Assembly (NCBI GenBank): GCA_045805345.1
Contig: JBJMLK010000101.1
Coordinates: 1 to 14,406, forward strand
Direction: 5' to 3'
Length of the DNA: 14,406 bases
From: AC-37 sp045805345
Lineage (GTDB): Bacteria; Actinomycetota; Thermoleophilia; Solirubrobacterales; Thermoleophilaceae
In this document: one piece after another, positions 7,201-14,127 of the stretch
Layout of the letters: every line of letters begins with the position of its first letter
How positions within the stretch are numbered: the stretch's first letter is position 1
Translations under genes and position numbers: made by a program
Notes under the pieces: model-generated
Told to the model about the DNA's origin: nothing
The model's input: only the letters and a program-made list of their open reading frames with translations
Database searches by the model: none

Positions 7201-7815
7201 ATGACCACTCCAATCCCGGTCCCAGAGCGAGAAAGAGAGCCCCGCGCGGACGCGCGCCGCAACCGCGAGCGCGTGATCAAGGCCGCCCGCTTGTGCATGG
7301 CGCGCGATGGCCTCGACGCCCAGATGGAGGAGATCGCCCGGCGCGCGAAGGTGGGCGTCGGCACGGTCTACCGCCACTTCAAGACCAAGGACGACCTGGT
7401 CGACGCGCTGGCCGCCGAGCGCTTCGAGCGACTCCGCGACCTCGCGCACGAGGCCCTCGCCACCGACGATCCGTGGGACGCCTTCGAGCAGTTCATGCGC
7501 GCCTCGGCGCGGATCCAGACGGACGACCGCGCCCTGTCGGAGGTCCTCACCTCGCGGCCGGACACGATGGGGCGCGCCGCCGAGGCCGTCGACATCCTGG
7601 GCCTGGTCGGCCAGATCCTCGAGCGCGCCCAGGCCGCCGGGGTCGTGCGCGAGGACGCGTGCGCACACGACGTGCCGATGATCATGTGCGCGCTGGCCGG
7701 CACCTTCCGCAACCCGCACGCCGACCCGGACCGCTACATCGGCATCACGCTCGACGGGTTGCGTCCGCGCGGAGCCACCGAGCTCACCGAACTGCCGGAC
7801 GTCGCGCTCGGGTGA
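7201..7815 (+). CDS. TetR family transcriptional regulator
   Basis: This 204-residue protein has a basic N-terminal arm (RADARRNRERVIKAA) and a TetR helix-turn-helix at about residues 41-60 (EEIARRAKVGVGTVYRHF, followed by KTKDDLVDAL), then a helical ligand/dimer domain of normal size. No clear ribosome site precedes the ATG at 7201, but it is the only good start, placed just ahead of the N-terminal arm. Its stop overlaps the start of the flavoenzyme gene (GTGA), so both are probably made from one mRNA. Divergence from an MFS exporter across two palindromes suggests it represses both directions and is released by a ligand that the pump exports or the enzyme attacks. The ligand cannot be read from the sequence. 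Confidence 0.93.
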   Translation: MTTPIPVPEREREPRADARRNRERVIKAARLCMARDGLDAQMEEIARRAKVGVGTVYRHFKTKDDLVDALAAERFERLRDLAHEALATDDPWDAFEQFMRASARIQTDDRALSEVLTSRPDTMGRAAEAVDILGLVGQILERAQAAGVVREDACAHDVPMIMCALAGTFRNPHADPDRYIGITLDGLRPRGATELTELPDVALG

Positions 7816-8843
7816 TCCTCGGCGGCACGCCCGGGCTCGTGCACCCCGTGGTGCAGGCGCCGATGGCGGGCGGGCCGTCGACGCCGGAGCTGGCGATCGC
7901 CGTGAGCGAGGCGGGCGGGCTCGGCTTCCTCGCGGCGGGCTACCGCGGCGCCGGCGACGTGCGAGGCGAGATCGAGCGGGTCCGCGCGGCCACCGATCGC
8001 CCGTTCGGAGTGAACGTGTTCGTGCCGCGCGTTGACGAGGTGGACGAGCACGCGCTCGCGCGGTTCGTCGCCGGCCTCGGCCCCGGAGCGGGCGAGCCGC
8101 TCTGGGACGACGACGACTGGGGGGCGAAGCTCGAGCTGCTGCGCGAGGCGCGCGTTCCGGTGCTGTCGTTCACCTTCGGCTGCCCGAGCGCCGCCGAGGT
8201 GGCCGCGCTGCGCGACGCGGGCTCCGAGGTCTGGATCACCGTCACGCGCGTGGCCGAGGCGCGCGCCGCCACGGCCGCCGGCGCCGACGCGCTGGTCGTG
8301 CAGGGCGTGGAGGCCGGCGGCCACCAGGGGGCGTGGGAGGACGGCGATCGCGTGGACCGGCTCGGCCTGCTTGCGCTGCTGCGGCTGGTGGCCGCGCAGA
8401 CGAGCGTGCCGCTCGTGGCGGCGGGCGGGATCGGCGACGGCGCGGGCGTGGCGGCGGCCCTGGTCGCCGGGGCGGGCGCCGCGCAGCTCGGCACGGCGTT
8501 CATGCTGGCCGACGAGGCAGGCACGGACCCCGCCCTGCGCGCGGCGCTGGCCGGCGACGCGCCGACGGCGCTCACGCGCGCGTTCAGCGGGCGGACCGCG
8601 CGGGGGATCGTCAACGGCTTCATGCGCGAGCACTCAGGCGCGCCCGTGGCCTACCCGCAGATCCACCACGCCACTGCGCCGCTGCGCGCCGGCGCGCGGA
8701 AGCGGGGGGACGCGGACGGCTTCAATCTCTGGGCCGGGCAGGCGTACCGGCTGGCGCGCGACGAGCCGGCGGCCGCAATCGTGGCGCGGCTGGCAGCGGA
8801 CGCGGGGGCGGCGCTCAGCCGGGCGGAGCGGACGCGGGGCTGA
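7812..8843 (+). CDS. nitronate monooxygenase / 2-nitropropane dioxygenase family flavoprotein
   Basis: This 343-residue protein starts at a GTG overlapping the tetR stop; the same frame is open further upstream, but that part overlaps tetR and does not look like protein of this family. Motifs of the FMN TIM-barrel family are clear: QAPMAGGPSTPELAIAVSEAGGLGFLAAGY at residues 15-44, GVEAGGHQG with the likely catalytic His171, AAGGIGDG around 203-210 and LGTAFMLADEAG after it (phosphate binding). Known members oxidise nitronates to carbonyl compounds and nitrite with O2, protecting cells from toxins such as propionate 3-nitronate; related FabK-type enoyl reductases share the fold. The AGGHxG histidine favours nitronate monooxygenase. 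Its 3' end overlaps the convergent SnoaL-like gene by 29 bases. Substrate is inferred only. Confidence 0.9.
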   Translation: MILGGTPGLVHPVVQAPMAGGPSTPELAIAVSEAGGLGFLAAGYRGAGDVRGEIERVRAATDRPFGVNVFVPRVDEVDEHALARFVAGLGPGAGEPLWDDDDWGAKLELLREARVPVLSFTFGCPSAAEVAALRDAGSEVWITVTRVAEARAATAAGADALVVQGVEAGGHQGAWEDGDRVDRLGLLALLRLVAAQTSVPLVAAGGIGDGAGVAAALVAGAGAAQLGTAFMLADEAGTDPALRAALAGDAPTALTRAFSGRTARGIVNGFMREHSGAPVAYPQIHHATAPLRAGARKRGDADGFNLWAGQAYRLARDEPAAAIVARLAADAGAALSRAERTRG

Positions 8844-9231
8844 CGCGGTCGAAGGCGGCCCGCGCCTCCGCCTGATCGCTGTAGCTGTGCAGCTCGGCGA
8901 TCAGGCCGTCCTCGTAGCGCAGGAGGTGGAAGTGCGGCCCGTCCCCGATCACGCCGCTGCGCGGTCCCGTGGAGTGCAGGCGCATCTCGGCGAACACCCA
9001 CGGTCCCGAGGCCTCGAGCGAGAGGACCTCGAACTTGAAGTGTCCCATCGTCGCGATGAGCTCGCGCGAGTGCACTGCCAAGGCCTCGGCACCGCGGAAG
9101 ACGTCGGTGTCAGGCAGGTTGGGGAGCTCGTAGAAGACGATGTCGGGAGCCCAGAGGGTGGCGAACGCGTCCACGCCGCCCTCGTTCCACAGCTGCATGC
9201 CGCGCCGCGCGAGCGCGAGGTTCTCGCTCAT
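8815..9231 (-). CDS. SnoaL-like / NTF2-fold domain protein
   Basis: This 138-residue protein starts at the ATG at 9231 (MSENLALARRGMQLWNEGG). The start of the fold is typical of SnoaL-like proteins: an N-terminal helix, then FATLWAPDIVFYELPNLPDTDVFRGAEAL. Strands follow with a HFHLLRYEDGLIAELHSYSD motif, where many relatives have DGKIVRIRxY. The family is a small alpha+beta cone containing polyketide cyclases, ketosteroid isomerases and many proteins without assigned chemistry. The same frame is open beyond the ATG but that extension is not family-like. The gene overlaps the flavoenzyme end by 29 bases and its start codon shares a CATG with a plus-strand ATG. The specific reaction is unknown. 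Confidence 0.85.
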   Translation of the reverse strand: MSENLALARRGMQLWNEGGVDAFATLWAPDIVFYELPNLPDTDVFRGAEALAVHSRELIATMGHFKFEVLSLEASGPWVFAEMRLHSTGPRSGVIGDGPHFHLLRYEDGLIAELHSYSDQAEARAAFDRVSPASAPPG

Positions 9232-9267
9232 GGTCCACGCCCCGGGCGCCACGGGCGCAGAGTACGG

Positions 9268-9282
9268 CGCAGGGCGCCTGCG
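9268..9282. repeat. short inverted repeat in the divergent gap before the four-helix membrane protein
   Basis: CGCAGG and CCTGCG pair as 6-base arms around a 3-base GCG. The repeat lies between the SnoaL-like gene (minus) and the membrane protein gene (plus), 22 bases before the preferred GTG start. It could be a small operator or an mRNA hairpin, but such repeats are common by chance in DNA this GC-rich. Confidence 0.25.
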
Positions 9283-9304
9283 GGTCAACGTCGAAGAAGC
9301 GCCC

Positions 9305-9730
9305 GTGGCAGACCAGACGCCCTTCCGCCTGCGCTTCCGGGTGATCCTCACGCTGGTCCCGCCGCTGATCGGAGTCGCGACCGGAGTCGCGCTCTGGAAC
9401 CAGGACGCCCAGCCCGAGTTCTTCGTGGCTGCCAGCCACGTGCTCGCACTCGGCGCGGTGGGCATGGCGCTGACGGGGCACTTCTTCAGGCTCGCCATCC
9501 ACCGCGACGCCGGGTGGTCGGGCGCGTACGCGATCCTCAACGTGCTCGGCGTCCTCCTGTTCACCGGCCTCGGCCTGTTCTTCTGCTTCCGTGCGCTGGC
9601 CGAGGGCCACTCGAGCACGGGCGACGTCGCGTTCGTCGGCGGCGCGCTGGCCTCGGGGATCGCCGCATTTGGCGTGCAGGCGATGTTCGGCACGCCAGGC
9701 CTCGAGGACGAGTCCTCCGAGGAGAGCTGA
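9305..9730 (+). CDS. small four-helix membrane protein of unknown function
   Basis: This is a 141-residue protein if translated from the GTG at 9305, which has a GAAGAAG element about five bases upstream. I do not recognise the family. Four hydrophobic segments are visible at about residues 11-29 (VILTLVPPLIGVATGVALW), 36-57, 69-93 and 103-123, with a short acidic tail (EDESSEES). A His in the second helix region (GHFFRLAIHRD) and Arg/His between helices 2 and 3 are the only notable polar residues. An ATG at 9230 in the same frame is an alternative start adding 25 residues, but those look non-helical and lie in the divergent gap. The cyclase gene follows after 42 bases on the same strand, so the two may be co-transcribed. 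Confidence 0.7.
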   Translation: MADQTPFRLRFRVILTLVPPLIGVATGVALWNQDAQPEFFVAASHVLALGAVGMALTGHFFRLAIHRDAGWSGAYAILNVLGVLLFTGLGLFFCFRALAEGHSSTGDVAFVGGALASGIAAFGVQAMFGTPGLEDESSEES

Positions 9731-9772
9731 GGCCCTAGCGCGCGCCCCGCCGCGCGGTTACGGTGGGCACCG

Positions 9773-12700
9773 ATGGACTGTCCCAACTGCGGCACCACCA
9801 ACCCGGCCGGCGCGCGCTTCTGCATGCAGTGCGGCGGCCAGCTCGAGCGCCGCTGCGCGTCGTGCGGAGCGAGCGCGCCGCCGCAGGCGCGCTTCTGCAT
9901 GGAGTGCGGCACGTCGTTCGACACCGCGCAGCCGGCGGCGCCGGCGGGCGGGGCCGCGCCCGGCTCCACCCCGCCGGAGGAGCGGCGCCAGGTGACCGTG
10001 CTGTTCGCGGACCTGTCCGGCTACACGGCGGTGAGCGAGCGCATGGACCCCGAGCGCGTGAAGGCGCTCGTCGACAGCGCGCTGCGCCGCCTGGCGCAGG
10101 AGGTCGACCGCTTCGGCGGGACCGTCGACAAGTACATCGGCGACAACGTGATGGCGCTCTTCGGCGCGCCGGTCGCGCACGAGGACGACGCCGAGCGCGC
10201 CGTGCGCGCCGGGCTCGGGATGCAGGAGGCGATGGACGAGATCAACGAGGACCTCGCTGAGAGCCACGGGGTCTCGCTCGCCCTGCGCGTGGGCGTGAAC
10301 ACCGGCGAGGTCGTGGCCGGCGCGGTGGGCGACGCGTACACGGTCGTCGGCGACACGGTGAACGTGGCCGCCCGGCTGCAGGCGGCCGCCGAGCGGGGGA
10401 CCGTGACCGTCGGCGAGCGCACGATGCGGGCCACGGCGCACGCGATCGAGTACCGCGAGCTGGCGCCGCTGACGCTGAAGGGCAAGGACGAGCCCGTGCC
10501 CGCGTGGGAGGCCGCCGGCGCCGCCGGCGCCACCTCCGGCCGCCGGCCCGCGGCGGCCACCAGCTCCCCGCTCGTCGGCCGGACGTACGAGCTCGAGCTG
10601 CTGTCGTCGCTCGCCCACCGCCTGGCCCGGGAGCGACGGCCGCACATCGTCACGATCGTCGGCGAGGCGGGGGTCGGCAAGTCGCGCCTCTTGGCCGAGC
10701 TCGAGCGGCGGCTGGCGGAGGGCGACGACGCGATGGTCTTCCGCACCGGCCGCTGCCCGGCGTACGGCTCGGCGGTGGTCTACTGGGCGATCGCCGAGGT
10801 GCTCCGCGAGGAGCTTGGGATCGACGACTCCGACAGCGCTGGGGTGGCCTGGCGCAAGCTCGCGAGCGGGGTCGAGGCGCGGCTCGCGACGACCGACGCC
10901 GCCGACGACGCCCCGCGTCACGCCGCCACCATCGCGCGGCTGCTCGGCATCGGCGGCTCCGAGGCACCGCCGCTTCCCGCCGACGACGACCCGCAGCGGC
11001 TCCGCGAGGCCTTCTTCGCGTCGATCCGCGCGGTCATCGAGGCGATCGCGGAGAGCCGGCCGCTTGTGGTGGCGCTGGAGGACATCCACTGGGCCGACGA
11101 CGGAATGCTCGACCTGATCGAGCACCTCGCCCAGTGGGTCCGTGCGCCGCTGCTGCTGCTCTGCCTGACGCGCGACGAGCTGCTCGAGCGCCGGCCGGGC
11201 TGGGGGAGCGGGCGCCGCAACGCCACCACGCTCGGGCTCGAGCCGCTCACCGGCGAGGAGGCGCACGAGCTGGTGGCCGCGCTGCTGCGCGCAACGAACG
11301 GCGACGCCGCCGTGTCGCTGATCGCCGAGCGCTCCGAGGGCAACCCGCTGTTCGCCGAGGAGATGGTGCAGCGGCTCGCGGAGGAGGGCGAGGACGAGGA
11401 GCTGCCGGACACGGTTCAGGGCGTGCTCGCGGCGCGGCTCGACTCGCTGCCGCCGTTCGAGCGCCGGCTGGTCCAGTACGCGGCGGTGAGCGGGCGCACG
11501 TTCTGGCCGGGATCGCTCGCGTCGATCGCGCAGGAGGAGGGCGCCGACCTGGCCGCCGCGCTGCGGTCGCTCCAGGACAAGGAGCTGGTGGTGCAGGCGC
11601 GCGGCGGCGGCGGGCTGGACGGCGAGCGCGAGTTCGCGTTCAAGCACGTGCTGATCCGCGACGTGGCGTACGGGATGCTGCCGAAGGCGGTGCGCGCCCA
11701 CCGGCACTTCGAGGTCGCGCGCTACGTGGAGGAGCGCGCGGGCGACCGCAGCGACGAGGTGGTCGCCCTGCTAGCCGAGCACTACGGCCGTGCGGCGGCG
11801 CTGGGCGAGGAGGCGCGGCTCGACAGGCCGGTCCGCGAGCAGCTGAACGCGAAGGCGTTCGACGTGCTCGAGGCGGCGGGCGACGCGGCTGCCGCGCTCT
11901 ACTCGAACGCCGAGGCGTTCGACCACTACGGCGCGGCCTGCGCGCTCGAGGGAGCCGACGCTGCCTCGCGCGCGCGGGTGCGCGAGAAGCAGGGCGACGT
12001 GGCGTTGCTGCTCGGCCGGGTCGACGCCGCGGCCGCGGCGTGGGAGGAGTGCCTCGACTTCCAGCGCCGCGAGGAGGACCTGCCGCGGCTCGGCGACCTC
12101 AACCGCAAGCTCGCCGCGGCGCTGTGGCAGAAGGGCGCGTTGAAGGAGGCGATCGAGCGCTACCAGCGCGGCATCGGCGTGCTCAAGGACGGTCCGCCCA
12201 GCCTCGAGCTCGTGCGCCTGTACGAGGAGGCGGCGACGCTCTACATGCACACCGGCGACAACATGCTCGCGATCTACGCCGCCGAGAAGGCGCTGCGCCT
12301 GGCCGAGCGGCTCGACGAGGCGGCGGCCGCCAGCCGGGCGCACGAGGTCTTCGGTCGGGTGTTCGGGCGGACCGGCGACAACGCCAAGGCGCGCGAGAAC
12401 CTGGAGCGATCGGTGGAGCTGGCGCGGGCGTCGGGACCGAGCCACACGATCCGGGCGCTGATCTCGCTCGGCTCGCATCTCGACATGTCCGAGGCCGACT
12501 ACGCGGGCGCTGCGGCCGCGTACTCGGAGGCGCTGGACCTGGCCGACCGCGTGGGCGACCTGACCGCGGCGGCGGAGCTGCACTCGGCGCTAGCGCTGCT
12601 GGCCGCCTACAGCGCGGACTGGGACGAGGTGGAGCGTTACGCGAGCGCGAGCCTCGAACTGGCCGAGCGTGAGGGACTCGTGCGCAACACCGCCTACCCG

Positions 12701-13309
12701 TACGCGCTGCAGGGCCTCCTGCGCTGGCGGAGCGGCGACTTCGCCGGGGCCGAGACGACCTACCGGCGGGCGCTCGCGATCGCCGAGGAGACCGGCTGGT
12801 CCGAGGTGGCGTACTGGGCGCTGTACGGGCTCGCGCTCTCGCTGCGCGACGCCGACGACCCCGGCGCGGCGCTGACGGCGCTGGCGCAGGCGCTCGACGT
12901 CTGCGAGCGCGCCGGGCTCGTGGCCCAGTCGATCCAGGCGACCGCGGCACGCGCCGTGCAGCTCGAGCTCGACGGCAAGGGCGACCAGGCGCGCGGGTTC
13001 GCGGACGAGGCGGCGCGGCTGGCCGAGCGGCTGCCCTACCCCGTCGGCCGGGCGGCGTCGCTCCAGGCCACCGGCGTCTGCGCCGGCGACGTGGACGACG
13101 CCGTGGCGGCGCTCGCCGAGTCGCGCGAGCTGTGGACCGCGCTCGGTCGCCCGCTCGACGCGGCCTGGTCCGACGCGCTCACCGCGCGCGCGGCGGCCGA
13201 CGGACAGCCGGACCTCGCCCGCGAGGCGCTCGACCGGGCCGCGGCCGCGTTCGAGGAGCTGGGCGTGGGCCACCTCGCCGAGCGGGCGCGCGCGCTGGTC
13301 GGCGCCTAG
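9773..13309 (+). CDS. zinc ribbon - class III nucleotide cyclase - AAA/STAND ATPase - TPR signalling protein
   Basis: This soluble 1178-residue protein starts with two tandem zinc ribbons (CX2C-X10-CX2C at Cys3/6/17/20 and Cys28/31/42/45). A class III cyclase domain follows at about 72-245. It has metal-binding Asp80 and Asp124, adenine-selecting Lys120 and Asp194, and transition-state residues Asn197 and Arg201 (VGDTVNVAARL), so it should make cAMP. An ATPase module begins near 265 (LVGRTYEL) with Walker A GEAGVGKS (Lys303) and a Walker B-like LVVALEDIHWAD (Asp437). A winged-helix-like segment lies near 550-640. From about 690 to the end the protein is helical TPR-like repeats, many with A/Y/L patterns. 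There is no LuxR-type DNA-binding tail and no membrane segment. A large ATP-gated sensor coupling partner or ligand binding to cAMP output is inferred. Confidence 0.93.
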   Translation: MDCPNCGTTNPAGARFCMQCGGQLERRCASCGASAPPQARFCMECGTSFDTAQPAAPAGGAAPGSTPPEERRQVTVLFADLSGYTAVSERMDPERVKALVDSALRRLAQEVDRFGGTVDKYIGDNVMALFGAPVAHEDDAERAVRAGLGMQEAMDEINEDLAESHGVSLALRVGVNTGEVVAGAVGDAYTVVGDTVNVAARLQAAAERGTVTVGERTMRATAHAIEYRELAPLTLKGKDEPVPAWEAAGAAGATSGRRPAAATSSPLVGRTYELELLSSLAHRLARERRPHIVTIVGEAGVGKSRLLAELERRLAEGDDAMVFRTGRCPAYGSAVVYWAIAEVLREELGIDDSDSAGVAWRKLASGVEARLATTDAADDAPRHAATIARLLGIGGSEAPPLPADDDPQRLREAFFASIRAVIEAIAESRPLVVALEDIHWADDGMLDLIEHLAQWVRAPLLLLCLTRDELLERRPGWGSGRRNATTLGLEPLTGEEAHELVAALLRATNGDAAVSLIAERSEGNPLFAEEMVQRLAEEGEDEELPDTVQGVLAARLDSLPPFERRLVQYAAVSGRTFWPGSLASIAQEEGADLAAALRSLQDKELVVQARGGGGLDGEREFAFKHVLIRDVAYGMLPKAVRAHRHFEVARYVEERAGDRSDEVVALLAEHYGRAAALGEEARLDRPVREQLNAKAFDVLEAAGDAAAALYSNAEAFDHYGAACALEGADAASRARVREKQGDVALLLGRVDAAAAAWEECLDFQRREEDLPRLGDLNRKLAAALWQKGALKEAIERYQRGIGVLKDGPPSLELVRLYEEAATLYMHTGDNMLAIYAAEKALRLAERLDEAAAASRAHEVFGRVFGRTGDNAKARENLERSVELARASGPSHTIRALISLGSHLDMSEADYAGAAAAYSEALDLADRVGDLTAAAELHSALALLAAYSADWDEVERYASASLELAEREGLVRNTAYPYALQGLLRWRSGDFAGAETTYRRALAIAEETGWSEVAYWALYGLALSLRDADDPGAALTALAQALDVCERAGLVAQSIQATAARAVQLELDGKGDQARGFADEAARLAERLPYPVGRAASLQATGVCAGDVDDAVAALAESRELWTALGRPLDAAWSDALTARAAADGQPDLAREALDRAAAAFEELGVGHLAERARALVGA
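9812..9901 (+). repeat. duplicated zinc-ribbon coding segment
   Basis: The 15 bases coding ARFCM occur identically at 9812-9826 and 9887-9901, 75 bases (25 codons) apart. They encode equivalent positions of the two zinc ribbons, whose cysteine spacing is also identical. This fits tandem duplication of one ribbon inside the gene, although shared codon bias could also keep the bases alike. Confidence 0.6.
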
Positions 13310-14109
13310 TCGGGGCGTCGCGCAGCCCGCTCAGCCGCGGCTCGGTCCTCGAAGGACTGCATCCGGACCGCCTTTCCGCCCGCGAGCGTCCACAACGCGC
13401 AGTGCGTCGCGTCCACCGGCGCGCCGCTCGCGCGGCCCACGTGGTGCTCGCGGACGAGCGCGAGCACGTGTGTGTCGTCGAGCTCGGCCAGCTCCTCGAG
13501 GGTGTAGTTGGCGTCCCGGAACGCCGCCACACCCTCGCGCCAGGCCTCGCGCACGCCCTCGTGCCCACGGAAGATCGGCTTCGAGTACATCAGCGCCGCG
13601 CGCGTGTTCGAGAGGTCCCAGACGATGTCCTCGGCGTAGAGCTCGAACGGCGTCCGGTCGTCGCGGCGCGCGGCCGCGTCGTAGATGCGGAGAATCGTGC
13701 CGACGTTGGGGGACACCTCGGCCTCGCCGAGTGCCTGCTCGCGGTCCATGAAGGCGCGCACGCGAACGATCTGCCCGTCGCGCACGGTGTTGATCGTGCC
13801 GGTGTCCGTCTCGACCACGACGCCGCTCTCCCTGCCGCGCGCGATCTCGTGGAAGAAGACCACGACGTCGTCGCCGGGGGTGTCGATGTAGCGCTCCGCG
13901 CGCAGCTCGATCCGCTCCCAGGTCTCGAAGTACGCGACGAACCCCTGGACCACCGCGTCGTGACCGTGGGCGACGCTGCCCTCGTCGAGTCCGCCGACCG
14001 TGCCGTGCCACTCGATGTCCGGGGCGAGGTAGGCGAGCGCCGTGGCCGCGTCCCCGGCCACCATCGCCTCCTGAGCGGCCCGCACCACCTCGATGTTCTC
14101 GCGCGACAC
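13306..14109 (-). CDS. protein with two tandem SnoaL-like / NTF2-fold domains
   Basis: A GTG at 14109 begins VSRENIEVVRAAQEAMVAGD, the usual opening of actinobacterial SnoaL-like proteins, giving 267 residues; the frame is open further upstream but overlaps the divergent gene and loses family resemblance. The protein is two SnoaL-like units. Unit one is about residues 1-125, ending in TVRDGQIVRVRAFMDREQAL. Unit two runs from about 135 (VGTILRIYDAAARRDDRTPFELYAEDIVWDLSN), ending in TLAGGKAVRMQSFEDRAAA. Single-domain members are about 130 residues, so this is a fusion or internal duplication. Its stop overlaps the cyclase stop region by four bases on the opposite strand. Function is unknown; the fold may bind a small ligand or catalyse isomerisation or hydrolysis. 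Confidence 0.85.
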   Translation of the reverse strand: MSRENIEVVRAAQEAMVAGDAATALAYLAPDIEWHGTVGGLDEGSVAHGHDAVVQGFVAYFETWERIELRAERYIDTPGDDVVVFFHEIARGRESGVVVETDTGTINTVRDGQIVRVRAFMDREQALGEAEVSPNVGTILRIYDAAARRDDRTPFELYAEDIVWDLSNTRAALMYSKPIFRGHEGVREAWREGVAAFRDANYTLEELAELDDTHVLALVREHHVGRASGAPVDATHCALWTLAGGKAVRMQSFEDRAAAERAARRPD

Positions 14110-14127
14110 GCGTGCCAGTATCCCGCC
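14110..14127. promoter_or_regulatory. 18-base gap between head-to-head SnoaL-like genes
   Basis: Only 18 bases separate the start codons of two divergent genes. No -10 or -35 element fits in this space, so any promoters must lie inside the neighbouring coding sequence. Alternatively one true start could be further in; a GTG at 14146-14148 in the plus gene is one possibility. Confidence 0.3.

Noticed and set aside
7293..7811. Upstream extension of the flavoenzyme frame inside tetR
   Set aside because: The extension translates to Arg/Gly/Pro-rich sequence unlike the family; the family-like N-terminus begins at the GTG at 7812.
8032..9738. 568-codon plus-strand frame running through the flavoenzyme, SnoaL-like and membrane protein genes
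   Set aside because: Its sequence is Arg/Ser/Ala-rich without motifs, and it crosses three better supported genes.
10505..10560. GC-rich short repeats (GCCGCCGGC units) in the cyclase gene
   Set aside because: They encode an Ala/Gly/Pro linker between cyclase and ATPase domains; low-complexity coding, not a separate element.
9758..11707. 649-codon minus-strand frame opposite the cyclase gene
   Set aside because: It is an Arg/Ala/Leu/Val-rich antisense shadow; the plus frame shows zinc ribbons, cyclase and Walker motifs in order.
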